Shown in pieces: positions 15,550-22,317 of a stretch of 64,000 nucleotides of DNA (its first letter is position 1; every line of letters starts with the position of its first letter). The notes below the pieces were generated by a model. It did not search any database. It had not been told where the DNA came from and saw nothing but the letters and a program-made list of their open reading frames with translations. The DNA comes from Falsiroseomonas oleicola (GTDB taxonomy: Bacteria > Pseudomonadota > Alphaproteobacteria > Acetobacterales > Acetobacteraceae), in assembly GCF_019029495.1 (NCBI RefSeq), contig NZ_JAERQM010000002.1:620001-684000 (forward strand). The letters are read 5' to 3'. Position numbers and translations under genes: made by a program.

Positions 15550-17742
15550 GTGGCAAGCAAGATTCGCGTCGGGCGCGTTTCCTCGCGCCCGCTGGTTGCG
15601 CCCGCGCGTGAGGACGCGCTTGTCCTCAACACGGCGACGGGCGTGAAGCGTACCACCTATGGACTGATCGAGGATACCGCCGTCGCGGCTGCGGAGATTG
15701 CTGCCGAGGCAGAGGCGCGGGCGGTGGCAGAGGGCGCTGTGCCTGGCCTGGTGCAGACTGCGGCGGCCCCCATCCTGGCCGAGACGGAAACCGCGCGCGA
15801 CCAAGCCCAGGCCGCCGCCGCCAGCACGGCCGACGCGGTGGCCAATGCCGCCGTGCTGGCCGCCACGCTGGCGGCGCTGCAATCGGTGATCGGCACGGCG
15901 GCAGGCCAGGTGGCCGAGGTCTACGCCGACCCCGCAGCCCCCGCGACGGCCAATCCGGACGGCAGCAACCGCAACGCGCGATACCGCTGGGACGGTGCCG
16001 CATGGGTCTATGACGGGCCGACCACCCGCACGCTGGAGGCCGCGCTGGCGCTGGTCGCGCCGTTCTACGCTGCGGCAAATGACGACCGCGCGGCGCTTTC
16101 GCTTGTCGATACCGACGGGATGGAAGGGCTGCGCGTCAGCCGCGACTTTCTGTCTCTGATCTTCGGCGGTGGCAGCCTGGAGGGCGACGGCCCTGGCGGG
16201 GCCACCACGGTCACGACGCGCGACGCCTCCGGCGTTATGACGTTGACCGCGGAGGGGTTGGCGCTGGCGGGGGTGCTGCTCTCGGCTTTCGGCGGCTCGC
16301 TGTTCGCGGTGGGCGACGAGGACGGCTACCAGCTCCTGGAAGTGGCGCCCGGCTCGACGGCGCTGCCGGGCATCAGCGCCACGCCGCTGGCCGCCCGGAT
16401 CGCGAAACTGCGCATCGGCGTGGACGAGGCCGGGCGCGGCGCGATCATGGACAGCGCGGGCGTGGCGCGGCTGGTGCCGCTCGCCGAGGGGGGGGTGCTG
16501 GTGCCCGGCGCGGCCGAAATCGGCTACGCGGACATCCCCGGCATTGCCGTCGTGTTCGCCGACCCAGAAGGGTTCTGGTACGGCCACATCACTGATGACG
16601 GCGATTTCAGCGGAGTGGTGGCGCCAGAGCCGGAGCCGGCGGCGCCTGACCTCGATCCGCTGTTTGGCGGGGATCTGTATCTGCTGCCCGACAGGCCGAT
16701 GCCGCTTTATCCGCAGATGCTGCTGGCCGCGCGAGCTGATGCGGCAGTCGCGCGCGTTAGCCTGTCGAGCGATGACTTCGTCACGACCGGGCGCGACGAA
16801 TTGCTGATCGATCCCGCGCGCTGCGGCGCGACGGGGACGCTCACTGTGGTGCGGGACGGGCCGGCGACAAATGCGCGCCTCAAGATACCGCTCGCCATCC
16901 ATGTCGCGACGCCGGCCAGCCAGACGCCGCGGGTGCTGATGATCGGCGACAGCATCACCAACCGCCAGCAACCGACACTCGTGCAGGCCCGGCTGGCCGC
17001 GCTCGGCATCAATCCTGTCTGGATGGGCACGGTCAACACAACTGACAGTCTGACTTCGGGCGGCAGTGGCGGCCCGCTGGCCGAGGCGCGGGAGAGCCGG
17101 GCTTACGGGGACTTGGTCTATTCGGTGCTGGACGGTGAGGCGATCCCGGTCGCGGCTGGCGACGAGGCCGCCTATCTTGCAATGAGCAAGGCCGACAAAA
17201 TCACGCGCAACCCGTTCCTGCGGCTGGCAACCGAAGAGGACCCGCCGGAGATCGTGCGCAACGGCTACGTGTTCGATCTGCGATTCTATCTGGACCGGTT
17301 CAGTTTTGCGGACCCGGACATCCTGTGGGTCAACCTCCTCGAAAACGACTGTCAGGAGACCCCCACGACCGTCGACGCCGTGGTGGCGGATGCGGTCGCG
17401 ATCGTGCTGGCGCAGGCGCGGGCGGCGGTGCCGGGGATGCGCATTGGTTTTGCCTGCTCAGGCCAGGCCCTCGGCTCACTGGGCGAGGGGCGATGGACGC
17501 TGAAGGCCCGCGCCATCCGCGCGCTCATCAGCACTGTGCGGGCGGCGGAGGACCCGCTGGCCACGGTGGTCTCGGCCTGGGCGCACCAAACGCCGGACGA
17601 CGGCTGGGCCACGGCCAGCGCCACCACGGATCCGGAGACCGGCGTCATCGCCGGCGACGTTACCGACCACATCCATCCAGTCGAGATCGCGCGGCGCCAG
17701 CTCGCCGAAGCCACCGCCGCGTTCATCGCCGCCAGCGCCTGA
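15550..17742 (+). CDS. Tail fibre/receptor-binding protein with SGNH (GDSL-type) hydrolase domain
   Basis: A 730-residue protein. Residues 1-60 look like a virion-attachment region, and about 60-130 are a helical Ala-rich stalk (ETARDQAQAAAASTADAVAN). A beta-rich middle follows. The C-terminal third is an SGNH/GDSL hydrolase: block I VLMIGDSITN (Ser near 466), a later WVNLLENDCQ segment and the catalytic Asp-His in DHIHPVEIARRQ (near 707). Such domains in phage tails remove acyl groups from surface sugars or hydrolyse polysaccharide esters during adsorption. GTG start at 15550, three bases after the previous gene. Substrate unknown; O-antigen or capsule deacetylation is inference. Confidence 0.75.
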   Translation: MASKIRVGRVSSRPLVAPAREDALVLNTATGVKRTTYGLIEDTAVAAAEIAAEAEARAVAEGAVPGLVQTAAAPILAETETARDQAQAAAASTADAVANAAVLAATLAALQSVIGTAAGQVAEVYADPAAPATANPDGSNRNARYRWDGAAWVYDGPTTRTLEAALALVAPFYAAANDDRAALSLVDTDGMEGLRVSRDFLSLIFGGGSLEGDGPGGATTVTTRDASGVMTLTAEGLALAGVLLSAFGGSLFAVGDEDGYQLLEVAPGSTALPGISATPLAARIAKLRIGVDEAGRGAIMDSAGVARLVPLAEGGVLVPGAAEIGYADIPGIAVVFADPEGFWYGHITDDGDFSGVVAPEPEPAAPDLDPLFGGDLYLLPDRPMPLYPQMLLAARADAAVARVSLSSDDFVTTGRDELLIDPARCGATGTLTVVRDGPATNARLKIPLAIHVATPASQTPRVLMIGDSITNRQQPTLVQARLAALGINPVWMGTVNTTDSLTSGGSGGPLAEARESRAYGDLVYSVLDGEAIPVAAGDEAAYLAMSKADKITRNPFLRLATEEDPPEIVRNGYVFDLRFYLDRFSFADPDILWVNLLENDCQETPTTVDAVVADAVAIVLAQARAAVPGMRIGFACSGQALGSLGEGRWTLKARAIRALISTVRAAEDPLATVVSAWAHQTPDDGWATASATTDPETGVIAGDVTDHIHPVEIARRQLAEATAAFIAASA

Positions 17743-17755
17743 AAGGGATTTTCGC

Positions 17756-18487
17756 ATGACGCTCATTTTGCGCTCGACCAACGGGGCCATCGCGGCCAAT
17801 CCCACCGGGTTCCGGCCGCCGGTCACCCGAGGTCTGGTGGGCTGGTGGTTCCACGGTGGCGACGCCGCGCGGACCCGGAAAAACCTCTGGGTGCCGGATG
17901 GCTCCATGGATGCCACGGTGGTCGGGTCGCCGACTTACAGCGCGCATTCCGCGCGCTTCAAGGGCTTCACCAACTTTCTCCAGACGCCCTTCGTGGACAC
18001 CGCGAACATCACGCTGATCCAGGTGGCGTCCTCCCCCGCCACGATGGATGGGATCGACAAGCCCTTTTTCATCGGCAATTTCGTGTCGAGCAGCCAGGGC
18101 GGCGCCAACATCTTCGCGCTGTCCGGCACACCCTCGGCGGCGGTGATCGCAGGTGGCGCCGACTTCGGCGCAGCGATCCGCAACGGGACGGTGACCGTCC
18201 CGGACCTGACGGTCCCACGCATCCTGGTGAACACCGTGACCGAAGGCGTCGGTCCTACCATGCGGGACGAGACGGCTGGCCTGTCTGGCACATTCGAGAC
18301 CACGGCGGATCGGGAGGTGGGCGGCGGCGGCGCGATCCGCATCGGCTCCGGCTACAACGCGGGCTATACGGGCGACGTCGATGCCTATTGCTCCGTGATT
18401 TACGACGTCGATCTGACAACGTTGGAGCGGGCCGCAATGGCGGCCTACCTGCGCGGCTACTATGGGCGCCGCAGCATCACGGTGTAG
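17756..18487 (+). CDS. Tail-associated lectin-like (LamG/ConA-type) protein
   Basis: A 243-residue protein after the hydrolase gene, with a GTRGLVGWWFHGG-like start (here VTRGLVGWWFHGG) followed by beta strands and a C-terminal VDAYCSVIYDVDLTTLERAAMA segment. The WWF-containing opening and the final helix are typical of LamG/concanavalin-like domains in tail proteins. A GAAAGGGA ribosome site precedes ATG 17756. Probably binds host-surface sugar beside the SGNH protein. Function inferred. Confidence 0.5.
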   Translation: MTLILRSTNGAIAANPTGFRPPVTRGLVGWWFHGGDAARTRKNLWVPDGSMDATVVGSPTYSAHSARFKGFTNFLQTPFVDTANITLIQVASSPATMDGIDKPFFIGNFVSSSQGGANIFALSGTPSAAVIAGGADFGAAIRNGTVTVPDLTVPRILVNTVTEGVGPTMRDETAGLSGTFETTADREVGGGGAIRIGSGYNAGYTGDVDAYCSVIYDVDLTTLERAAMAAYLRGYYGRRSITV

Positions 18488-18496
18488 GCCGCCGCT

Positions 18497-18519
18497 GGCG
18501 CGCCCCGCAGGGGCGCGCC
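18497..18519. other. Perfect 10-bp hairpin between tail and lysis genes
   Basis: GGCGCGCCCC (18497-18506) and GGGGCGCGCC (18510-18519) form a perfect 10-bp stem with a three-base loop in the 96-base gap before the first holin gene. It has no T-run. It could act as an attenuator or as an RNA-stability element that separates tail from lysis expression. Confidence 0.45.
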
Positions 18520-18583
18520 GCTCAACGCGGCGACGCCGCACCACCCGCACGAATGGAGGCACCACGATGCGGAGACACGAGAC

Positions 18584-18901
18584 ATGCGGCGCATGACGGA
18601 TGACCAGTGGCTTGCCCTCAAAATCGCGACGGGCGCCGGCTTGCTCGGGGCCTTCGCGCGGGTCGTGCTGGCCCTGCATGGCGGGCTCAGGTCGCCGGTA
18701 CTGCTGGCTATTGAGGCGTGCGTCGGCGCCACGCTCGGCATCATCGCGGCGTCCGGCGCGCTGTATTGGAGCCCGGAGCTATTCGACGCCGGGCGCGGCA
18801 TGCTGGTGGTTGGCGGCGTGGGCGGGTTCAGCGGCGTGCTGGGGACCCGGCTGATCGATATGCTGGCGGAAGCCGCCAGGAAGCGGCTGAACGGCCAGTA
18901 G
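18584..18901 (+). CDS. Holin candidate 1 (three membrane segments)
   Basis: A 105-residue protein with three hydrophobic segments (around residues 10-30, 38-62 and 72-92: GLLGAFARVVLALHGG, LGIIAASGALYW, GMLVVGGVGGFSGVLG) and a basic C-terminus (AARKRLNGQ). Length, topology and the place just before the endolysin fit a class I holin, which forms the inner-membrane lesion that releases or activates the endolysin. A second ATG at 18595 could be a dual start, as in holin/antiholin pairs, but this is not certain. Confidence 0.6.
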   Translation: MRRMTDDQWLALKIATGAGLLGAFARVVLALHGGLRSPVLLAIEACVGATLGIIAASGALYWSPELFDAGRGMLVVGGVGGFSGVLGTRLIDMLAEAARKRLNGQ

Positions 18902-18947
18902 CCCCGCGCCGCCCCGGGTGCGGGCGGCACATCCCAAGGAGACGATC

Positions 18948-19295
18948 ATGTGGAAATGGATTCTCGCCCGCCTGGGCGAGGACAGTACGCGCGCGGCCGT
19001 CGGCCAGCTCGGGCTGTTGGTTGTGCTGGCCGCGGTGGCGTTCGGCGTCGACATGGACGCGCTGCTGACGCAGGCGGAGGCCTATACCGCGCGTATCGTG
19101 GCCATGCTGGGCGCGGTGATTGTGGCGGCGGTGCAGGTGCAGCGCATCCTGACCCCGGACGCCCCGCCGCCCGAGGCGCAGGCGGTGCTGAAGGCGGCGG
19201 AGCTGCTGGGTGAGGCGGCGCGCGCCCCGCCGCCAGGTGCGCCCAACCTGGTGCTGAGCAGCAAGGAGGCGGCGCGCATGCTGGGCCGCCAATGA
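18948..19295 (+). CDS. Holin candidate 2 / antiholin-like membrane protein
   Basis: A 115-residue protein with two hydrophobic segments (LGLLVVLAAVAFGV and RIVAMLGAVIVAAVQV) and a polar Pro-rich C-terminal tail. An AAGGAG ribosome site lies before ATG 18948. It overlaps the endolysin gene by four bases. Two-segment proteins with soluble tails at this place often act as holin partners or spanin-like proteins. I cannot tell which gene is the effector holin. Confidence 0.52.
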   Translation: MWKWILARLGEDSTRAAVGQLGLLVVLAAVAFGVDMDALLTQAEAYTARIVAMLGAVIVAAVQVQRILTPDAPPPEAQAVLKAAELLGEAARAPPPGAPNLVLSSKEAARMLGRQ

Positions 19296-20065
19296 GCTGG
19301 CTTTCCTCCATCTTCGCCTTGCTGGCCGGGCGGCGGGAGGTCGCAGCGCCGGCCGCCAGCACCGCCGCGCCGATCGCTAGCGCCCCCGTGGCGCCACGCG
19401 CGCCCCTGCCGGTGCCGGCCGTGGGCGATGCCCTGGCGGCGCCGCCCCCGCCGCCCGTGGTGGCCGCGCCCGCGGTCGCCTGGATGCGTATCGACAATCA
19501 CAGGCTCGTCGGCGCCAATTTCGACCCGAGCCCGCGCCTGGGCGGCGTCATCACGCCGCTGTTCCTGGTGATGCACTACACGGCCGGCTGGTCGGCGGCC
19601 AACTCGGTTCGGGCGATCAAGCAGGCTGGGCTCTCGGCGCATTTTTTCGTCGATCGTGACGGCAGGGTGATCCAGACCGTGCCCTGCAATCGCGCGGCCT
19701 ACCATGCCGGCGTGTCTGCCTGGGGCGGCCATACCGACCTCAACCGGCACTCGATCGGGATCGAGATCGCCAATATCGGCTGGCTGAACAAGCGGGTTCC
19801 GGATGGTTGGACCCGCGACGGCCTCAGCCGCGCCGTGCCGGTGGGGCAGGTGCTGCTGGCCGCGCATCGCAACGGCGGCGCCAGTATGGCGTGGGAGGTC
19901 TATCCGGAGGCGCAGTTGCGCGCGCTGGACGATCTGACCCGCGCCATCCTGGCGGCCTATCCAACGATCCGGGACGTGGTCGGCCACGACGACATCTCGC
20001 CCGGCCGCAAGCAGGATCCGGGGCCGGCCTTTCCGATGGCGCGGTTTCGGCGGCTGGTGGGGTGA
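19292..20065 (+). CDS. Endolysin: N-acetylmuramoyl-L-alanine amidase (Amidase_2), membrane-anchored type
   Basis: A 257-residue lysis enzyme expected to cut the bond between muramic acid and the stem peptide. The catalytic part (about 70-257) has the Amidase_2 zinc signature: VMHYTAGWS (His near 94), GIEIANIGW, then VGHDDISPGRKQDPG (His near 230, Lys/Asp near 240). The N-terminus is unusual: a short hydrophobic MSWLSSIFALLAG, then a Pro/Ala-rich linker of about 50 residues before the domain. This looks like an export or membrane-anchor segment that could let it act as a signal-arrest-type endolysin. It is the last gene before the terminator. Confidence 0.88.
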   Translation: MSWLSSIFALLAGRREVAAPAASTAAPIASAPVAPRAPLPVPAVGDALAAPPPPPVVAAPAVAWMRIDNHRLVGANFDPSPRLGGVITPLFLVMHYTAGWSAANSVRAIKQAGLSAHFFVDRDGRVIQTVPCNRAAYHAGVSAWGGHTDLNRHSIGIEIANIGWLNKRVPDGWTRDGLSRAVPVGQVLLAAHRNGGASMAWEVYPEAQLRALDDLTRAILAAYPTIRDVVGHDDISPGRKQDPGPAFPMARFRRLVG

Positions 20066-20078
20066 TAGGTGTGCCGAA

Positions 20079-20321
20079 TCAGAAAGCCCCGCCAGGCCAT
20101 GTGCCGGGCGGGGCTTTTTGCGTTTCGGGGGGTTGCGTGGACGCTTCGGCGAGGGCGTCGCGGGCGTGAGCAATCGCGGCCTGCCTCATGCCCATATCGT
20201 AGGGGTCCGCCGGGTTCAGCCGATCCCAAGCGGGGCGGCCTGAGACAGTCTTGCGACGCGCCTCATATAGCGCTCGTGCCTTGGCTTCGACCGCCGGGTC
20301 GTTCGGGTGGAGTAAGGGCAT
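20079..20321 (-). CDS. Small leftward phage gene overlapping the terminator
   Basis: An 80-residue protein on the minus strand. It has a strong GGAGG ribosome site (seen as CCTCC on the plus strand) before the ATG at 20321. The sequence is helical and basic: PAVEAKARALYEARRKTVSG, then RPAWDRLNPADPYDMGMRQAA. Its last codons run through the hairpin at 20083-20117. It faces the late genes and diverges from the recombinase-like gene. Function unknown. The ribosome site and codon pattern make it more likely to be real than a shadow, but the whole plus strand here is also open in another frame. Confidence 0.5.
   Translation of the reverse strand: MPLLHPNDPAVEAKARALYEARRKTVSGRPAWDRLNPADPYDMGMRQAAIAHARDALAEASTQPPETQKAPPGTWPGGAF
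20083..20119. terminator. Strong bidirectional terminator after the lysis genes
   Basis: AAAGCCCCGCC (20083-20093) pairs perfectly with GGCGGGGCTTT (20107-20117), with a 13-base loop and a T-run after it on the plus strand; the A-run before it serves the minus strand. It ends the late structural-lysis transcript and would also terminate leftward transcription. Confidence 0.9.
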
Positions 20322-20412
20322 TTCGGCCTCCGGGGTTAGGGATCGCGGGCACCGCCCTCCGGCCTTGCTCGCTAAGTGCCCATATTCTAGCCTTGCCGTT
20401 CTGCATAGCAAG

Positions 20413-20425
20413 TGGCAAATTGCCA
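20413..20425. promoter_or_regulatory. Operator-like palindrome between divergent genes
   Basis: TGGCAA-A-TTGCCA is a perfect 6-1-6 palindrome 22 bases upstream of the GTG at 20447, in the 125-base gap that separates two diverging genes. A palindrome of this size at this place fits an operator for a dimeric regulator. Only the symmetry and position are seen. Confidence 0.42.
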
Positions 20426-20446
20426 AATACGATAGGACGGCAAGCG

Positions 20447-21070
20447 GTGAGGCTGGTGTATCTATGCGAGCGCAAAGGCCTCCCAAGTCTGGCAGATCAG
20501 CGAGCGGCCCTTGCAGCGGCCGGCCTGACCGAAGCTGAGATGGCAGAGGCATATCTCGATCGGGCCATGCGGAAGCCTCGCCCCGGCGAGGCGGCGCAGC
20601 CGGAGCGCGACCACATCATCGGCTCCGCTCGGCCGGGCGATGAAGTGTGGGTGTCTCGCCCGGCGGTCATCGCCACGATGGAGGATGAAGCCCTGCGCTT
20701 CCTGGCCAAGATCAGCGAGCACGGCGCCGTCCTCTGCATCGCCAGCACGGGCGACCGCTACAGCGTGCCTCCCGAGGCCAAGGATGGGGTCGCGGCCGGG
20801 TTGCGGCTGGCCGCCGACATCAAGGCGGATGAGCGCAAGGCCGTCATGGAGCGCGCGCGCCAGGGAAGCCCCGGCAGGCCGGCAGGCAAGGCCAGGATCA
20901 GCGCCGATCGGCTGGAGGCTGCCCGCGCTATCTGGTTCAACCACGACCTGTCCGGCCCCGAGTGTGCGGCGCGGACGGGCATCGGGCAGCGGACGCTGGC
21001 CCGCCATTTCGGAAAGCGCGGGACGCCAGCCTTCGGCGCCGCGCTGAACAAGCGGAGGGGCAAGACATGA
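20447..21070 (+). CDS. Degenerate serine-recombinase-like protein with C-terminal HTH, probable regulator
   Basis: A 207-residue protein. The N-terminal domain follows the resolvase/invertase layout: LVYLCERKGLPSLADQRAALA corresponds to the usual ARVSTxxQxxxxQxxAL block, and GDEVWVSRPAVIATMEDEAL to the GDxLxVxxLDRLxR block. The catalytic serine is replaced (CERKG instead of RVST), so it is probably not a recombinase. The C-terminus has a Hin-type HTH: RLEAARAIWFNHDLSG, PECAARTGIGQRTLARHF. The start is GTG 20447 with AGGA upstream. The frame extends back to 20069, but that part reads through the terminator region and opposite gene. A role as DNA-binding regulator is inferred. Confidence 0.58.
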   Translation: MRLVYLCERKGLPSLADQRAALAAAGLTEAEMAEAYLDRAMRKPRPGEAAQPERDHIIGSARPGDEVWVSRPAVIATMEDEALRFLAKISEHGAVLCIASTGDRYSVPPEAKDGVAAGLRLAADIKADERKAVMERARQGSPGRPAGKARISADRLEAARAIWFNHDLSGPECAARTGIGQRTLARHFGKRGTPAFGAALNKRRGKT

Positions 21071-21459
21071 CCGAGCAAAATCCGACGGCCGTCGTGCCGT
21101 TCCAGGCGCGGGTTGCCGTGGCAGTTGCGGCGTGCCTTGGCGATTCCAGCGCCGCCGATCTGAATGAGCGGCGATTGCGGTTCCTGGAAGAGGCGCTGGA
21201 GGTTTTTCAGGCGCCGGGGCCGGACGGCTCTCCAGGCCTCACGGAAGGCGCTGCAATCCAGGTCGTCAGGTATGTTTTCGCCAAGCCGCCCGACCCTATC
21301 GCGCTGGAGGTTGGGCATGCAGTTCTCGCCTTGGCGGCGCTGGCGTCGGCCGCTGGGGTGGACATGGCCGCGGCGGGAGAGGCCGACCTGCTGCACATCC
21401 AGACCAACGCAGCGAGCATCGCGCGGCGGCACGCGGCCAAGCCGAGGATTGCCCAATGA
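21067..21459 (+). CDS. MazG-like (all-alpha NTP pyrophosphatase-type) phage protein
   Basis: A 130-residue helical protein starting at ATG 21067 (ATGA overlap with the previous gene). It has RRLRFLEEALEVFQA (the E-EE helix of MazG-like folds) and EVGHAVLALAALASAAGVDM followed by ADLLHIQTNAASIARRHAAK, the common C-terminal half of phage MazG-like proteins. The metal site of true MazG (EExxE with a later ExxD) is only partly kept: the second Glu/Asp pair is not clearly present, so enzymatic activity is doubtful. Such proteins alter nucleotide pools or stringent signalling during infection. Confidence 0.55.
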   Translation: MTEQNPTAVVPFQARVAVAVAACLGDSSAADLNERRLRFLEEALEVFQAPGPDGSPGLTEGAAIQVVRYVFAKPPDPIALEVGHAVLALAALASAAGVDMAAAGEADLLHIQTNAASIARRHAAKPRIAQ

Positions 21460-21575
21460 CAAGCAGCCCCGAGACGACCCCGGCGGAGCGGCGGCTTGGC
21501 CGTCTGGCAGACGCGCTGATGCTGGCGACGGTTTTCCTGGCCGGCGCCAGCGCGGCGACATGGGTGCTCGCATGA
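21456..21575 (+). CDS. 39-residue small membrane protein
   Basis: A short ORF starting at ATG 21456, overlapping the previous stop by four bases and the next start by four. It has a polar start (MTSSPETTPAERRLGRLADA) and one hydrophobic helix (LMLATVFLAGASAATWVLA). Overlaps on both sides suggest it is translated. It may be a small membrane regulator or lysis accessory. Confidence 0.48.
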   Translation: MTSSPETTPAERRLGRLADALMLATVFLAGASAATWVLA

Positions 21576-21793
21576 ACCCGCATGGCCGTAGCCTGCTGGC
21601 CGCCGCCGCCCTGCTGGCGCTGGCGCAGCCCCTCCATGATTTCGCCACGCCGCAGATCGGGCCGGGCGAGCGCAAGGCGCCAGGGGGTCGCATCCTGCCG
21701 GCGCCGCAGGCGCCCCCCCCGCCGCCTCGCGACGACACATGGACCGCCAAGCGCAAGGCGAAGGCGCGGGCGAAGCGTGGGAGGAACTGGTGA
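21572..21793 (+). CDS. Small exported or membrane-anchored basic protein
   Basis: A 73-residue protein with an N-terminal signal-like helix (SLLAAAALLALAQPL), a Pro-rich middle (LPAPQAPPPPPRDD) and a very basic C-terminus (WTAKRKAKARAKRGRNW). It starts at ATG 21572 (ATGA overlap). It could be a spanin-like or small exported protein, although no lipobox Cys is seen. Function unknown. Confidence 0.45.
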   Translation: MNPHGRSLLAAAALLALAQPLHDFATPQIGPGERKAPGGRILPAPQAPPPPPRDDTWTAKRKAKARAKRGRNW

Positions 21794-21870
21794 TGGATGA
21801 CGTGCAGAAGACGACCCGGCCGGGATGCCTTGACCTCTGTTGCACGACCGCCAATCACATTCCTCTCTGA
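21793..21870 (+). CDS. 25-codon ORF at the end of prophage 1 (doubtful)
   Basis: ATG 21793 overlaps the previous stop (TGATG) and encodes MDDVQKTTRPGCLDLCCTTA... to a TGA at 21868-21870. It continues the overlapping chain of small genes. No motif is visible apart from three Cys. It may be a real last gene or a chance frame. Confidence 0.25.
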   Translation: MDDVQKTTRPGCLDLCCTTANHIPL

Positions 21871-21929
21871 CCGCCGACAGCCCCTCTGTCACTGCAACAA
21901 GTCGTTGATTTATAATACAATTCCCATAA

Positions 21930-21974
21930 CTACGGATCTGGGGGTTAGGAGTTCGAATCTCTTCGGGTCCGCCA
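21930..21974 (+). other. Right attachment site: 3' half of a tRNA gene (tRNA-Arg-ACG-like)
   Basis: The sequence fits a tRNA from the anticodon loop to the 3' end. Loop CTACGGA (21930-21936, anticodon ACG); 3' anticodon strand TCTGG; five-base variable loop; T arm AGGAG-TTCGAAT-CTCTT; acceptor strand CGGGTCC; discriminator G; encoded CCA at 21972-21974. The 5' half is missing: the bases before the loop cannot pair with TCTGG and no GGACCCG is found upstream. A half tRNA between phage and chromosome is the typical att site left by tyrosine-integrase integration into a tRNA 3' end. The intact copy should be at the left end of the prophage. Confidence 0.8.
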
Positions 21975-22317
21975 GGTTTGCCGCTTTGCGAGAGCGGCCA
22001 CGTCATTTTCCTCAGCTTGTTTGTGGTTTCGGTAGGATTTCCGGCGGCCCAGGCGCGCGTCGGGCGCTGTGGCAGTTGGCCTGCGGCGCGACCCGGCCCG
22101 GCGTCAGGCATGGCCAGCGTCGGAACCGGCGCGTGTCCGGCATAGGCCAGGCGCTCGCGCCCCTGCCGACCGTCGGCCAGGCGCAGCCGCCGGTGCCCAC
22201 GCTGCATCTCTGCCGCGATGAACAGCGCCTCCACCACCCGCTCCGCGGGCTTGGCTCGCCGCATACGCGACCTCGGCCGGCTTCACCGGCCGCAGGTCAG
22301 CCTTCTCGGGCGTTGGA
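21975..22317. other. Intergenic gap right of attR, possible remnant ORF
   Basis: The 343 bases between the tRNA fragment and tldD start with a small hairpin (GCCGCT 21980-21985 / AGCGGC 21993-21998), probably the old tRNA terminator. The minus strand is open from an ATG at 22264, with VVEALFIAAEMQRGHRRLRL, and reads on leftward through the tRNA fragment into prophage DNA. This may be a truncated small gene whose end was replaced by integration, or a chance GC-rich frame. No RNA gene or other element was seen. Confidence 0.3.

Larger units (their letters stand above)
1..21974 (+). mobile_element. Prophage 1, siphovirus-like, right part
   Basis: Continuous rightward run of head, tail, lysis and small accessory genes from a lambda-type portal to an amidase endolysin, followed by a regulatory module and a tRNA 3' half. 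The gene order (portal, protease-capsid, decoration, joining, tail tube, chaperone, tape measure, tail tip, lysis) is the standard long-tailed phage order. The left end, with terminase, integrase and attL, lies outside the window. The right boundary is set at the end of the tRNA fragment because tldD and other housekeeping genes begin soon after. Genes are tightly packed with many 1-4 base overlaps and show no obvious disruption, so the block may still be able to form particles. Confidence 0.9.

Noticed and set aside
20447-21070. Integrase or active recombinase for prophage 1
   Set aside because: The catalytic serine is missing, and no tyrosine-integrase R-H-R-Y pattern is seen anywhere in the window.
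21890-21974. Complete tRNA gene
   Set aside because: The 5' half (acceptor, D arm and 5' anticodon strand) cannot be formed. Only the 3' half is present.
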